A DNA stretch of 64,000 nt from Companilactobacillus zhachilii (GCF_003606365.2 NZ_CP031933.2:992001-1056000); one strand, 5' to 3'. Shown: positions 9,075 through 18,940, counted from the stretch's first letter. Made by a program: numbers and translations. Notes: generated by a model from the sequence alone, not told the origin.

Positions 9075-9249
9075 CTAGCCGGAAAGAGCAAGAAATTAGG
9101 TCGCTGTGAAGGTGGCGTTAGCACTTTAGTGCTTACACCACGGGACGAGCTTTGAAACTCGCGGTTTTTGCGAGGTTCAAAGTCGAGAGACGAGACTTTG
9201 GCTCGGCTCGGTCCCCACAGCGACCTAATTTTCTTGTTCTTGGAGGCGG
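9075..9249 (-). repeat. Cloverleaf repeat, type 2, copy C (reverse, solo)
   Basis: Outer arms 9084-9108 and 9216-9241 pair over about 24 bp (AAGAGCAAGAAATTAGGTCG and complement, one unpaired base). The three inner hairpins are present; hairpin 1 (GAGCCGAG/CTCGTCTC) has a mismatch. It is not paired with a type 1 copy and lies just before the MerR gene. Confidence 0.9.
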
Positions 9250-9270
9250 CACATTTAACTAGCACCACGA

Positions 9271-9289
9271 GTATTGTAAGGTATAATAC
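9271..9289 (+). promoter_or_regulatory. Palindromic operator over the -10 of the MerR gene
   Basis: GTATTGTA-agg-TATAATAC is a 19-base palindrome with one mismatch. It contains TATAAT (9283-9288) and ends 36 bases before the ATG. MerR regulators bind such dyads within their own promoters; autoregulation is inferred. Confidence 0.45.
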
Positions 9290-9325
9290 TACTAATAATA
9301 TTTTAAGAGAAAGAAGAGGGCCGAC

Positions 9326-9763
9326 ATGGCATATTCAATTGGGCAAGTAGCAGAAAAGACCGGTCTTTCTAGTTACACACTGCGCTATTATGATAAAGAA
9401 GGTTTGATGCCTTTCGTTCACCGCGGGAATGGGGGACGTCGTGAATTTACTGATGATGACATGGATTTTGTTGACTTGATTTCTTGTTTGAAACAAACGG
9501 GGATGTCTCTGAAAGAAATTAGAGAATTTGTCAATATGTCTATGGAAGGAAATGACACTTTAGAAAAAAGACTAGAGATGTTTAAGCGACAACGTGATGA
9601 AGTCATGAAACAAATCGAGCAGTCACAGCGATATTTAAAGAAACTAGACTATAAAGTAAAGTATTTTGAAGCAGCTTGCGCTAATGGTTCTGAAGATGGT
9701 TTAGAAGAATTTTGTGATACTTTGGAAGCTACTTCAAAAGTCAATCGTTCAATCAATAACTAA
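9326..9763 (+). CDS. MerR-family transcriptional regulator
   Basis: DNA-binding regulator of 145 residues. The N-terminal winged helix reads YSIGQVAEKTGLSSYTLRYY, the standard MerR recognition segment, followed by GLMPFVHRGNGGRREFTDDD. A long dimerisation helix spans about 80-115 (RLEMFKRQRDEVMKQIEQS). The C-terminal part has two cysteines (about 113 and 125) that could sense a ligand, but no metal-binding pattern is clear. Most like the AdhR/YyaN group of stress or carbonyl sensors. It is not GlnR, which has a different N-terminus and C-terminal tail. Start ATG follows AAGAGGG. It stands alone with its own terminator, so its target is probably elsewhere or itself. Confidence 0.9.
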   Translation: MAYSIGQVAEKTGLSSYTLRYYDKEGLMPFVHRGNGGRREFTDDDMDFVDLISCLKQTGMSLKEIREFVNMSMEGNDTLEKRLEMFKRQRDEVMKQIEQSQRYLKKLDYKVKYFEAACANGSEDGLEEFCDTLEATSKVNRSINN

Positions 9764-9862
9764 ATTTTTGTATGTGTGCTTTTCTCTGGAAATTGTGTTT
9801 TTTTAATGTTAATATTTGGCGTAATCAAAATTCTGATTACTGCTTTCCCCCCAGAGAGCATA

Positions 9863-9896
9863 AAGGACCCAGTCAATTGACTGGGTCCTTTTTTTT
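9863..9896 (+). terminator. Rho-independent terminator of the MerR gene
   Basis: AAGGACCCAGTCAA pairs perfectly with TTGACTGGGTCCTT, followed by T8. Confidence 0.95.
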
Positions 9897-9900
9897 GAGA

Positions 9901-10014
9901 GTGGGACAAAAAACATGTTCAGCTTTCGAGCATTAAGGCAAATGACCCCAGTAATCCGATTTTGGATTGCTGGGGTCATTTTTTTTAAGCGGAAAAAGCT
10001 ATGTTTTGTTCCAC
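9901..10014. repeat. Nested terminator-like repeat, copy 2
   Basis: Three concentric stems: GTGGGACAAAAAACAT with ATGTTTTGTTCCAC (10001-10014); AGCTTT with AAAAGCT; and AATGACCCCAGTAATCC (9941-9957) with 9964-9980, followed by T8. It is the clearest copy of the family and lies between convergent genes. Confidence 0.9.
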
Positions 10015-10063
10015 GTTTATGCTGAATGTTTAAAGACAATAATATTTTTGTCCCAAACTGTTT

Positions 10064-10345
10064 TTAATCTCTAGTTATACTTAAAATAGCGGTCGTCTTC
10101 AAAGAATTCTTGTTGTCTTTACCAATAGTTATCCAATCAGCAGCACTGATCAAACCTTCCAACTTGTTTTCTTCGTCCTCTTCAGTGATTTTTCCATCTT
10201 CGAAACCACCCTTGAAAATACAGTCAAGATAATAATGATCAGCATTACTTGCCATCATTGATGATTGATATTTCCATGCGATGATATATGTTTCTTCAGT
10301 GATATGAATACTGCGGCCGTTCACCAAATTAATATTTAAAGCCAT
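10064..10345 (-). CDS. Hypothetical protein, 93 residues
   Basis: A small soluble acidic protein (MALNINLVNGRSIHITEETY...). A strong AAGGAGG site stands 7 bases before the ATG, so it is very likely translated. It contains an acidic middle (KITEEDEENKLE) and no membrane helix or cysteine. No family is recognised. It is convergent with the MerR gene, with a nested terminator repeat between them. Confidence 0.75.
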   Translation of the reverse strand: MALNINLVNGRSIHITEETYIIAWKYQSSMMASNADHYYLDCIFKGGFEDGKITEEDEENKLEGLISAADWITIGKDNKNSLKTTAILSITRD

Positions 10346-10600
10346 GCCTACCGCCTCCTTACGTTAATTATAGCAAAGAGAATAGTAAAAATAATTTTTT
10401 TTGTAGTTTTAAGCGTACCTCTTAGAATTCTAAAATGAATTACTAAAAAAATTTGATATATCTCTGAACTATATTTGGAGCATAGAATTTTATTTATAAT
10501 AATATGCTGATTACATTTAATTTTTGAAAGTAAATCAATTAGGTTGAAGAGTATAATATAATTTATAAATGAGCGAACATTTATTGGGGTGAATAAGCAG

Positions 10601-11722
10601 ATGAAAAAGAAGTTATGGATACTTGTATTTTTAATTCTTTCGATTGTTGCTGGTTGTCATAAAGAAACGAAAGTAGTATTACCGAAAAATAAAGATAGTG
10701 ATTTTGCTGTAACGAGTAATTATGGCGATTACAATAATCAAGAAAAATTATTATTCAAATTTGTTGATAACAAAATGATTACCAATGAGGGAATTTATAC
10801 TAACTATTTAAATATAAAAAAATCAGACCAAAATAATGCAGTCGGTCACGAGATGTTATCGGAATCATCTGGTTTTTGGTTGGAATATCTAATTTATCAA
10901 CATAAATATAAAAAATTTCGTGAGTTTTATAAGAAAACAAAAAAAACCTTTAACCAAGGAACTCAATTCAGTTATCGGTATGATCCTAATAGTAATAAGA
11001 AAGCTAATGTTAATGCTACACTGGATGATTTTAGAATTATTCGGGCATTGCAAATGTACTATGAAGCTACAGGAAATAATAAATATCGTTATGAAGCCGC
11101 AAAACGCTTCGCGATGTTGAAAAATAATGTAATAAAAAAGGGACGTATTACTGATTTTTATGATGTTAAAGAAAAGAAGAGTAGTACGGATAGTTCATTA
11201 GCTTACTATGATTTATCAACTTTAAAGTATTTTGAAGCGGATACAAAAAAGGAGAAAAAGTACTATCAGAATCAACTCAAGATGGTTCAACGTGGTTATC
11301 TGGGAGATGCTTTTCCACTGTATGCATCTAGTTATTCCTGGGAATTTGGAGCGTACAGTAGAGATGATTTGAATACTTCTGAAGCATTAGAGACAATCTT
11401 GCACTTATCAGAGGTTGGTAAGGTTAAAAGAGTTACATTAAATTGGTTGGCGCGCCAAGTGAAATCACATGAACTATATAATAGTTATTCAGTTAATGGA
11501 GCGGTTGTAAATAAGAATCAATCATCTGGTAGTTATGCATTGGCAGCTATGATCTTTGCAAATAGCCATGATGAGAAGATGTATCGCTACACAATGAATT
11601 TGATGTGGAATTCTCAAGTAACCGATGAAAATTCACCGATTTATGGAGCTCTAGGTGTTGAAAAACAAAAGCAAGCCTATTCATTTAATAATTTATTGGG
11701 ATTGGTTGCTTCAAAATATTAA
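10601..11722 (+). CDS. GH8-like lipoprotein of the exopolysaccharide locus
   Basis: Secreted, membrane-anchored glycosidase-like protein of 373 residues. The start is ATG 10601, 9 bases after GGGGTG; a GTG at 10589 lies inside that site. Signal peptide ends in a lipobox with C19 (IVAGC). SESSGFWLEYL places a possible acid Glu at residue 88, and NATLDDFRIIRAL (D142/D143) matches the Asp region of the GH8 alpha/alpha barrel, as in BcsZ and Listeria PssZ. Such enzymes trim beta-linked glucan or poly-ManNAc during export. It heads a six-gene operon; the next gene begins 12 bases later. GH8 membership is inferred from pattern, not from alignment. Confidence 0.7.
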   Translation: MKKKLWILVFLILSIVAGCHKETKVVLPKNKDSDFAVTSNYGDYNNQEKLLFKFVDNKMITNEGIYTNYLNIKKSDQNNAVGHEMLSESSGFWLEYLIYQHKYKKFREFYKKTKKTFNQGTQFSYRYDPNSNKKANVNATLDDFRIIRALQMYYEATGNNKYRYEAAKRFAMLKNNVIKKGRITDFYDVKEKKSSTDSSLAYYDLSTLKYFEADTKKEKKYYQNQLKMVQRGYLGDAFPLYASSYSWEFGAYSRDDLNTSEALETILHLSEVGKVKRVTLNWLARQVKSHELYNSYSVNGAVVNKNQSSGSYALAAMIFANSHDEKMYRYTMNLMWNSQVTDENSPIYGALGVEKQKQAYSFNNLLGLVASKY

Positions 11723-11734
11723 GGAAATAAATTT

Positions 11735-13228
11735 TTGAGTAAATATATGAGGATAAGTTTTAATAAATTTAAAAAATATATTTCCCCAGCAATGATGGCT
11801 ATGATTTTGGCGGCCGTGATTAGCGGTTTTTTGTTATTTATTCCACCGATACAAGGCTTAGCCGATAACGGTGATTTTTATCGTGCAATGAATAGCAATG
11901 GCGTTTATCGATTGCCCACACACTATAGTCAATCATTGGATTATGTAATTACAAAATTCGGGATATATCAATATTATAATGAGAATTCAGCGGCTGTTTT
12001 TACCTCGCAGGCGATGATAGTTAAGCTTGCTGTCTTTTTGAACAAGATTTTTTATAGTAAGACTATTTTTGATATTCGTTTTTTAGCAATTATTTATTAT
12101 GTGTTCTTCCTGGGTGCAATTTACTTATTGACTAAGTCCTTGGTCTTCCCATATCGTCGAATCAGAAGTTATGTTGTTGCACTTTTAGTAGTTTTTATTT
12201 TTGCTGACTCGTCATTTACATTATATTTTAATTCCTTTTTTGCTGAACCAGGTATGTATATCGTAATGCTTTATTCTTTTGCTTCTATTCTGGCAATCTC
12301 ACGTGACTGTTACCAGAAACGATGGCCTATGATTTTATTGTTCTTTACAAGTACCATAATGTTGTTGACTATTAAACAACAAAATGCTCCATTAGCTTTA
12401 ACTTTTGCAGTTGTTGCAATTGGACTGATGTTCTTGCCTAATTTTAAAGCACGTCGCTTTGCTATTTTGGGCGGGATTGTAGCGCTATTATTTGCAGGCG
12501 TATTTACATATAGCAAAATCAATTCTGAATTCAACGATGTAAATCAGTATCAGTCTTTTACACATGGAGTTTTAATGGAGACTGGCGATCCCAGTAAGAA
12601 GCTGTCTAAGGCTGGAATTAGTCCACAGTACTCATTGATGAGAATGCAGGAATATTACCCTAGAACGTATGACACGGTCCAACCAAGTAGCAAGTATGTT
12701 GAAAAGCACTTGATTCAAAAGACAGGTATGGGATGGCTAATCAAGTATTATATACATAATCCCAAACAATTTGTCCGTTTATTAGATGTTTCTACAAAAG
12801 ATATCATGGTTACGCAAGTAAAAGCAGTTGGAAATTTTACTAGAAATTCAGGACATAAACCTAGGGAGCATACTAAATATTTTGTGCTTTATAGTACTTA
12901 TGCAGGGACCTTTTTTCCAAATAAATATGGATTCATTGGTTTATATGTATTGGGATATACGATTGTTTATGCAATTAGTTGTTTTTTGGATTTTCGTGCT
13001 GGCCGATATCAGGGAGTTGTTAGATTTCTACTAGTATTTGGAATGATGACAATTATTATTTTTATTCCGATTATTTCTGTTTTGGCTGCTGGTGAAGCGG
13101 ATTTAGCTAAACATCAATTCATTGTTCCAATTACTTTAGATTTAACATTTATTCTTTTTGTAAGCGATATTTTGCATCATCGTTTGTGGAATACAGTGAT
13201 TAAGGATGGTGATAGTGATGAGAAGTAA
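11735..13228 (+). CDS. Polytopic membrane protein, WsfD-like glycan-synthesis protein
   Basis: A 497-residue protein with about 10-12 membrane helices. The first extracellular loop carries LADNGDFYRAMNSNG and a later loop has FFAEPGMYI, resembling the catalytic loop layout of GT-C glycosyltransferases and of proteins annotated WsfD (hexose transferase in glycan synthesis). The C-terminal LAAGEADLAKHQF motif is also characteristic of that group. TTG start 11735 follows AAGGAAA. It overlaps the next gene by 11 bases, showing co-translation. Likely role: adds a lipid-linked sugar or decoration to the polymer made by the downstream synthase; substrate unknown. Confidence 0.65.
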   Translation: MSKYMRISFNKFKKYISPAMMAMILAAVISGFLLFIPPIQGLADNGDFYRAMNSNGVYRLPTHYSQSLDYVITKFGIYQYYNENSAAVFTSQAMIVKLAVFLNKIFYSKTIFDIRFLAIIYYVFFLGAIYLLTKSLVFPYRRIRSYVVALLVVFIFADSSFTLYFNSFFAEPGMYIVMLYSFASILAISRDCYQKRWPMILLFFTSTIMLLTIKQQNAPLALTFAVVAIGLMFLPNFKARRFAILGGIVALLFAGVFTYSKINSEFNDVNQYQSFTHGVLMETGDPSKKLSKAGISPQYSLMRMQEYYPRTYDTVQPSSKYVEKHLIQKTGMGWLIKYYIHNPKQFVRLLDVSTKDIMVTQVKAVGNFTRNSGHKPREHTKYFVLYSTYAGTFFPNKYGFIGLYVLGYTIVYAISCFLDFRAGRYQGVVRFLLVFGMMTIIIFIPIISVLAAGEADLAKHQFIVPITLDLTFILFVSDILHHRLWNTVIKDGDSDEK

Positions 13229-14762
13229 GTTTTTAAGCTTTATTTTGGTATTTATGGCACTAGTGTCGGCTTTTATCACTATACCTATAGCTAATGTGCA
13301 GGCTACAACACAGGAAAAGATTTTATTAGTATATGATTCTGAAAATAATGTTAATCAGTCAGATAAACAAATTGATTCGTTACAACGGTTGTTGGCGAGC
13401 CTGAATTTATCGGTTAAAACAGTTTCCCAAGACGACTATACTTCTGGACTTGTTAAAAAGTATTCAGGCGTTATAACGATGATAAATTGGCCTCAAGTGG
13501 GAATGAACAATAAAAATTTTATCCATGATCGTGATAAGTTTACAGGGATAAAATTACATGTAGGTGACAATTTGACTGCTAATGAAGTTGCCCAACTAGG
13601 TGGAAACAATAAAAGAATCTATCGGCAACAATTTATTTTAAAAATTAATCGAGATGAGCAGTTGTTACCTTTTAGCGAGACGATAACCGTTTTGAAAAAT
13701 CTTTCAAATTCAAGTAAAACTGTTGGTGTACTGTCGACGCAAGAAGAAAATCAAAAGAAATATCCTTATGGAGTTATTAATGGAAGGAATGGCTATTTAC
13801 CATATTTTCAATCTAGTGGTTTAAGCTCATTGGCAGCTTGTCAATTGATTTCCCAACTATTTGGTCGCACAGAAAGATATCAACCAATGTTGACTATAAC
13901 TAATGTAACTCCGTACAGTAATTTGAAAATCTTGGATGACTTGAGTTTATATTGTTATCAAAAGGAGATTCCATTTGCAATTAGTGCGAGCTCAGTGAGT
14001 GATAATACTCAAATGAAATCCTTCACCAATTACACAACCGTTTTAAATAGGATTGAGAATCGAGGGGGAGTGATTTTTGCTCAGATGCCAATTGTTGGAG
14101 CCCCGCCAATCAATAGTGGACCAGAGTTGAATCAAATTTTTTCGAGTTACATGGTTAGTCTTGCTCGTGAAAATGTGTATCCAATTGGAATAAGTTCCTT
14201 TGGCTATTGGAATCAAGATCAAGTGTTGCGTGACAACGCGCTAAAAAATACTAATAGTTTGATTTTGTTGCCAAATGAAAAAGTTGTTTATGTTAAACAA
14301 GATAATAATGCGTTAAGTACGAAAATGAGTTTTTATGGTATGCCAGTTTCATCTTTGAAAAAGGTTAAAAAAAGTTATGACATGTCATTTTCAATGCCGA
14401 CAGCGCTAACTGTTAAACTTCCAGATTCTATGGTTGGATTGCACGACTTAAAACAAGAAGTTGGTCATTTACAGATCAACTGGTTTGACCCGATTAATCT
14501 AGACACGACGATTAAAACAGGGACTTCCATTATGAATTATCGTCATGGTGATTATTATATGAATGGTCAGAGAGAAAATATTCAAAATACAAAAAATACT
14601 AATGATATCCCTATCTATGCAACAAAGAAAGAAGCGTTATTTAGTAATTTCTTTCATGTACAGGGTAATATTTTGACTATTTTCTTTGTCATTGTTTTGT
14701 TAATTTTAATTATATTTACATTATTAGGACGGAAGATTTATAAAAATATGTTTAAAAGATAG
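13218..14762 (+). CDS. Membrane-anchored deacetylase-like (DUF2334-type) protein
   Basis: Product of about 514 residues with an N-terminal signal sequence (FLSFILVFMALVSAF), a large extracellular part and a C-terminal helix (ILTIFFVIVLLILIIF) followed by basic residues. The start at ATG 13218 fits the AAGGATGG site; ATG 13206 lies on that site itself. The central segment (ILDDLSLYCYQKEIPFAIS, then RGGVIFAQMPIVG) follows the pattern of DUF2334 polysaccharide-deacetylase-like proteins, but the His/Asp metal motifs are not evident. It may be a non-catalytic polymer-binding or export factor in the locus. Confidence 0.6.
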   Translation: MRSKFLSFILVFMALVSAFITIPIANVQATTQEKILLVYDSENNVNQSDKQIDSLQRLLASLNLSVKTVSQDDYTSGLVKKYSGVITMINWPQVGMNNKNFIHDRDKFTGIKLHVGDNLTANEVAQLGGNNKRIYRQQFILKINRDEQLLPFSETITVLKNLSNSSKTVGVLSTQEENQKKYPYGVINGRNGYLPYFQSSGLSSLAACQLISQLFGRTERYQPMLTITNVTPYSNLKILDDLSLYCYQKEIPFAISASSVSDNTQMKSFTNYTTVLNRIENRGGVIFAQMPIVGAPPINSGPELNQIFSSYMVSLARENVYPIGISSFGYWNQDQVLRDNALKNTNSLILLPNEKVVYVKQDNNALSTKMSFYGMPVSSLKKVKKSYDMSFSMPTALTVKLPDSMVGLHDLKQEVGHLQINWFDPINLDTTIKTGTSIMNYRHGDYYMNGQRENIQNTKNTNDIPIYATKKEALFSNFFHVQGNILTIFFVIVLLILIIFTLLGRKIYKNMFKR

Positions 14763-14773
14763 AAGGTGTAATT

Positions 14774-16026
14774 ATTTCAATTTTAGATTTTTTTCTACTT
14801 ATAGCGATTATCTCAATTTGGGGTACATTAGTAATTAATTTAATCTTAACGATTGCCGGATATACTTGGTATTTGAGGCAATCATCCAAGCTGACACCTC
14901 AACTGCCAGATAAAGTGCCATTTGTTTCTATTTTAGTTCCAGCACACAATGAGGGAATTGTTATCGTCAAGACTGTTTTATCTTTGCTTAGTTTTGATTA
15001 TCCACAAGATAAGTACGAAGTTATTGTTATTAATGATAATTCTAGCGATAATTCGTCACAGCTTTTAGGTAATTTACAGAATGAATTTGGGGAAAAACGA
15101 TTGAAGGTAATAAATACTGATAAAACTAATGGTGGTAAGGGAAAATCCAATGCTTTAAATATTGGATTGAAATCCGCGCAAGGAAGTATAATTTCAATTT
15201 ACGATGCGGATAATACACCTGAAGCACCAGCTTTGAGAATTTTGGTGGCTGAATTATTAGCTGATGATGGCCTTGCCGCTGTAATTGGAAAATTTAGAAC
15301 GCGTAACAAGAATGCTTCTTTGCTAACAAGGTTTATTAATATTGAGACTTTATCTTTTCAGTGGATGGCGCAAGCTGGCCGTCAGCAATTATTCCATTTA
15401 TGCACGATTCCGGGAACAAATTATGTTATTCGTCGGAGTGTAATTGAAAAAGTTGGTGGATGGGATGTTAAAGCACTGGCTGAGGATACTGAAATCAGTT
15501 TTCGAGTTTATCAAATGGGATATAGGATTAAATTTCAACCACGGGCTGTTACTTGGGAACAAGAACCACAGACCCTTGATGTTTGGTTTCACCAGCGAAA
15601 ACGGTGGGTTGAAGGTAATATTTATGTAATTGTAAAAAATGCTAAGTTACTCTTCCAGAAGAAAGGGCGTCCTATTAGATTTGATTTAATGTATTTCTTA
15701 TCAGTGTATTTTTATTGATGACATCATTGATCTTATCTGATACGGTTTTTGTATTATCTGTTGCTGGTGTGGTTCATTCTGATCTACAGGGATTTAGCAA
15801 TTCATTATGGCTTTTTGCAGTTACAATGTTCGTAGTAAGTACTTTCTTAACAATTACAACGGAAAAAGGTGAATTGACTTTCGCTAACTTTTTATTAATC
15901 ATTTTTATGTACTTAGTTTATAGTCAAATGTGGCTCGCAGTAGCTGCTTACGGAATGGTGGGGTATATTCGTGAACAAGTCTTTCATAAACAGGCAAAAT
16001 GGTATAAAACCAAGCGATATCAATAA
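14774..16026 (+). pseudogene. Processive GT2 polysaccharide synthase (BcsA-like), frameshifted and lacking a normal start
   Basis: Inner-membrane synthase that would polymerise and extrude a polysaccharide. The N-terminal helix (DFFLLIAIISIWGTLVINLI) is encoded in frame from 14774, behind AGAAGGTG, but the only possible start there is ATT (14771 or 14774); the first usual start is TTG 14873, inside the mature sequence. The GT2 core is complete: VSILVPAHNE, VINDNSSDNS, IYDADNTP, LAEDTEISFR and QRKRW. After FLSVYF the frame ends at 15718; the correct continuation (LLMTSLILSDTVF and further helices to 16026) is one base out of phase at a T5 run near 15710. Adding one T restores about 417 residues. 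Either the gene is decaying or the run was misread. Confidence 0.8.
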
Positions 16027-18096
16027 ATTTATTTGGATTGGACTGTTGTTTTTCTTAAGCTGTTTAAGTTTTTTTGTTCAATCAAGCGATGTTCTCGCAG
16101 CTGAAAATTTGACATATACACAAAACTTTCAAAATGAAACGACAACTTTATCTGGAAAGTCTGTACAGTCCAACATGTATTTTACCAAGATGGATTATTG
16201 GGATATTAAAAAGGCCACATTCAATTTGAATTTTCAGATCTCACAATTGTCTTCCAGACAAGTTTCTGATATAACCGTGTCAATCAATGGTGTTAAATTT
16301 GATTCCTTCAGGCCAAAAGACGAAACTGGGGCACAATCTCAACAAATTGAAATACCTTTAAATTTATTGAGTGGAACTAATAAGTTACAAATTAATGGTC
16401 AAATTTTAAATCAAACTAGTGATAAGGATTATCAATTGCAACAGACTCCAGCCAATTGGTTGACAATTAATCAGGGATCAAATGTTAATTTTGAATATTC
16501 ACTAAAACCAGCTGAGAATACTCTGCATTCCTTTTATCATCACTTTTCAGGACAAGATACGGTTTCGTTTCAACATTCTAAAATTGTCACAAGCAATAAT
16601 CCTAGCGCTGATGAACTAACTGCTAGTATGATTGCTTTATCGGGAGAGTCACGGGTTATTTCGACTGATAATGATCAAGTTCATGTTGTAAGGATGAATA
16701 ATAGTCACCCTAAAAAGGACGACTACTTAATGGTGGTAGCCAAGTATAATAAATTACCAGATAATTTGAAAAAGCAGATTAATTCTAATAAAATTAATAA
16801 CCAAGCTATTATCAAAACCTATTATACTAATAATCGTTATTATCTAATTGTTACAGCTCAAACTGGTTCTCTGTTGAAGAAAGCAGCTCGTTTTGTGGCG
16901 AACGAGGAATTAATGAATGAGACTGATAAAGCAAGTGAGATGGTGGATGCGAATACAGACACATTTACGTCTTCGCTACATGACAATGGTCATTATCAAC
17001 TTAGCAGTTCGGAAGATAATGTTCAGGGCGCGGGTCACCAAGAAACTAGTTACTTTATAACGTTACCGAATGATCATACCAATATTGATGATTCGTTACT
17101 CAAGTTAAAATTTCGTTATAGTAAAAATTTGAACTTTAATCGTGCTTTGGCCACAGTTTATATCAATAAAACGATCGTTGGCAGTAAAAAGTTGAGTGCT
17201 GCCAAAGCTGATGGCGATACAATGACGGTTAATGTTCCACGAGGGATTGCACTAGGCAATAGTTTTCAAGTTAGAGTGGCGTTTGATTTGGAAATGCTAG
17301 ACCAAAATACATCTGATAATTCCAATACGCCTTGGGCACAGATTGAACCGAAGTCGAGTATTTACGTAAAATCTGAACGTGGGAATGATTTGCTATTTAG
17401 CAACTATCCAACGCTATTTATCAATAATCAAACCTATGATAATTTGGCAGTGGTTATTCCTAAGACATTAAGTAATTATGATTTTAAAACATTAACAAAT
17501 ATTTTTAATCTAATTGGTAACTTTTCAAAGAGTAATACTGGTAAAATCCAGTTTTATACCGCAAAACCAAATAAAAATGTTTTGCGAAATAGCAATGTTA
17601 TAGTAGTTGGTACGCCCAAAACAATGATATGATTAAAACTTTGAATTCAAAACTTTATTTTAGATATTCAAATGGATTCAATCGAATTGTTTCGAACGAG
17701 AAGCTAAGTATTGAAAGAGATTATGGAAAGACGATTGGGACAGATCAATTACTGCGCTCGCCTTATAATGAAAAGAAAGGTTTATTGGTTGTTACTGGCC
17801 CCAGTCCAAAAGCAACTTATTTGGCGTCAACACAGATTAATTTTCAAAAGAACATTCAGCAATATAACGGGGATGCTATTATAGTTGATCCAAATAATGC
17901 ACATTACAATTATCGTTTTAAGAAAAATAAAGCAATTGATAAATCGTTAAATACGAAGAATTTTATCAGCCGTAATTCACAGTTATTAATTTATTTGGGC
18001 TTTTCTATCGTTGTTTTAATACTAATAGGTGTTGGTATTTTTCTAACACTTAGAAAACAGAGTATAAATAATGGAGGGAATAAGAATGGAAAATAA
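15971..18096 (+). pseudogene. BcsB-like export subunit, frameshifted
   Basis: Partner of the synthase: a secreted protein with signal peptide (FIWIGLLFFLSCLSFF) and a large beta-rich extracellular region resembling BcsB (two carbohydrate-binding and flavodoxin-like modules, e.g. VSINGVKFDSF, VYINKTIVGSKKL), ending in a C-terminal helix (LLIYLGFSIVVLILIGVGIF) that would contact the synthase. GTG 15971 follows GGTGGGG and overlaps the synthase gene by 56 bases. The first frame stops at 17632; a second frame from 17629 carries the remaining 155 residues. One missing A in the run at about 17618 (CCCAAAACAATG) explains the shift and restores about 708 residues. Confidence 0.75.
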
Positions 18097-18940
18097 GGAT
18101 GAAAAAAATTCCCTCTTTGCAGATGTTGGAACTCTGACTTTTTTAGCACTTTTTGGAGCAACAGCAATTTTAATGACGTTAAGTGGAAATATTTTTTTGA
18201 ATACAATTTATTTATTTTGCACAATTGGATTGTTGATGATGACTTATTTCTTTGGAATTTTACCTAGTTTAATTTCGAATATAACGTTTATTGCCATTCA
18301 GGCAGTGGTCATGATTTATCAATATATGAATAAGGTGAGCGCTATTCCTTGGCAGTTGAGCTTTTGGATGGTTATACCAATTTTGTTGTCTTTGTCACTT
18401 TATACTATGACCAAAAATCAAGTGGCTCTACAAAGGTCTAACGGCGAATTGCGGACAGCTTTAATTGAGCGAGGTGCATTTGATGAACAGACCAATCTTC
18501 GAACGACGGTGGCCTATATAGAAGATATAGCGGTGTTTGCAGAAACTAATCGACGGTTTGAAATACCGGTGACAACAGCAATTATCAAAATCCGTTATTT
18601 CGATGATTTGAAAAGAATGATGGGTTCAAATCAGTTACAACATTTATTGAAGTTGACAACAGATTCAATTAAGGAAAAAACTAGGACAAATGATATTACA
18701 TATTTGTTGAATAATGAAGATCCCACATGGGCGATACTTCTTTATACAAATAATAAAGGTGCTGGTATCGCTACACAGAGAATTAAAGAAGGCTTTGAGA
18801 AAAATGTTAAAGCTGATATTTCATTAAATACTATGGCTATTTCCATGGTTATTGGTATTGCTTCATGGGATGGTGACACAATGAAAACCCCATATGATTT
18901 GATGAATGCTGGGATACGTGAAACACAGTATGATGTTTAA
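18086..18940 (+). CDS. Membrane protein with degenerate GGDEF domain
   Basis: About 284 residues. ATG 18086 is chosen because GGAGGG stands 8 bases before it. Three or four membrane helices occupy residues 10-110, then a linker and a GGDEF-like fold (about 135-284): RGAFDEQTNLRTT at its start, VTTAIIKIRYFDDLKRM, and MAISMVIGIASW near the end. The GGDEF signature itself is replaced by LNNEDPTW, so cyclase activity is unlikely; it could bind c-di-GMP or act structurally. It is the last gene of the exopolysaccharide operon and overlaps the BcsB-like gene by 11 bases. Degenerate GGDEF receptors control related polymers (PelD, PssE), and this is the parallel inferred here. Confidence 0.75.
   Translation: MENKDEKNSLFADVGTLTFLALFGATAILMTLSGNIFLNTIYLFCTIGLLMMTYFFGILPSLISNITFIAIQAVVMIYQYMNKVSAIPWQLSFWMVIPILLSLSLYTMTKNQVALQRSNGELRTALIERGAFDEQTNLRTTVAYIEDIAVFAETNRRFEIPVTTAIIKIRYFDDLKRMMGSNQLQHLLKLTTDSIKEKTRTNDITYLLNNEDPTWAILLYTNNKGAGIATQRIKEGFEKNVKADISLNTMAISMVIGIASWDGDTMKTPYDLMNAGIRETQYDV

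Noticed and set aside
9326..9763. MerR gene as glnR, given nearby glnA
   Set aside because: The N-terminus and C-terminal tail do not match GlnR, and it lies downstream of glnA behind its own promoter.
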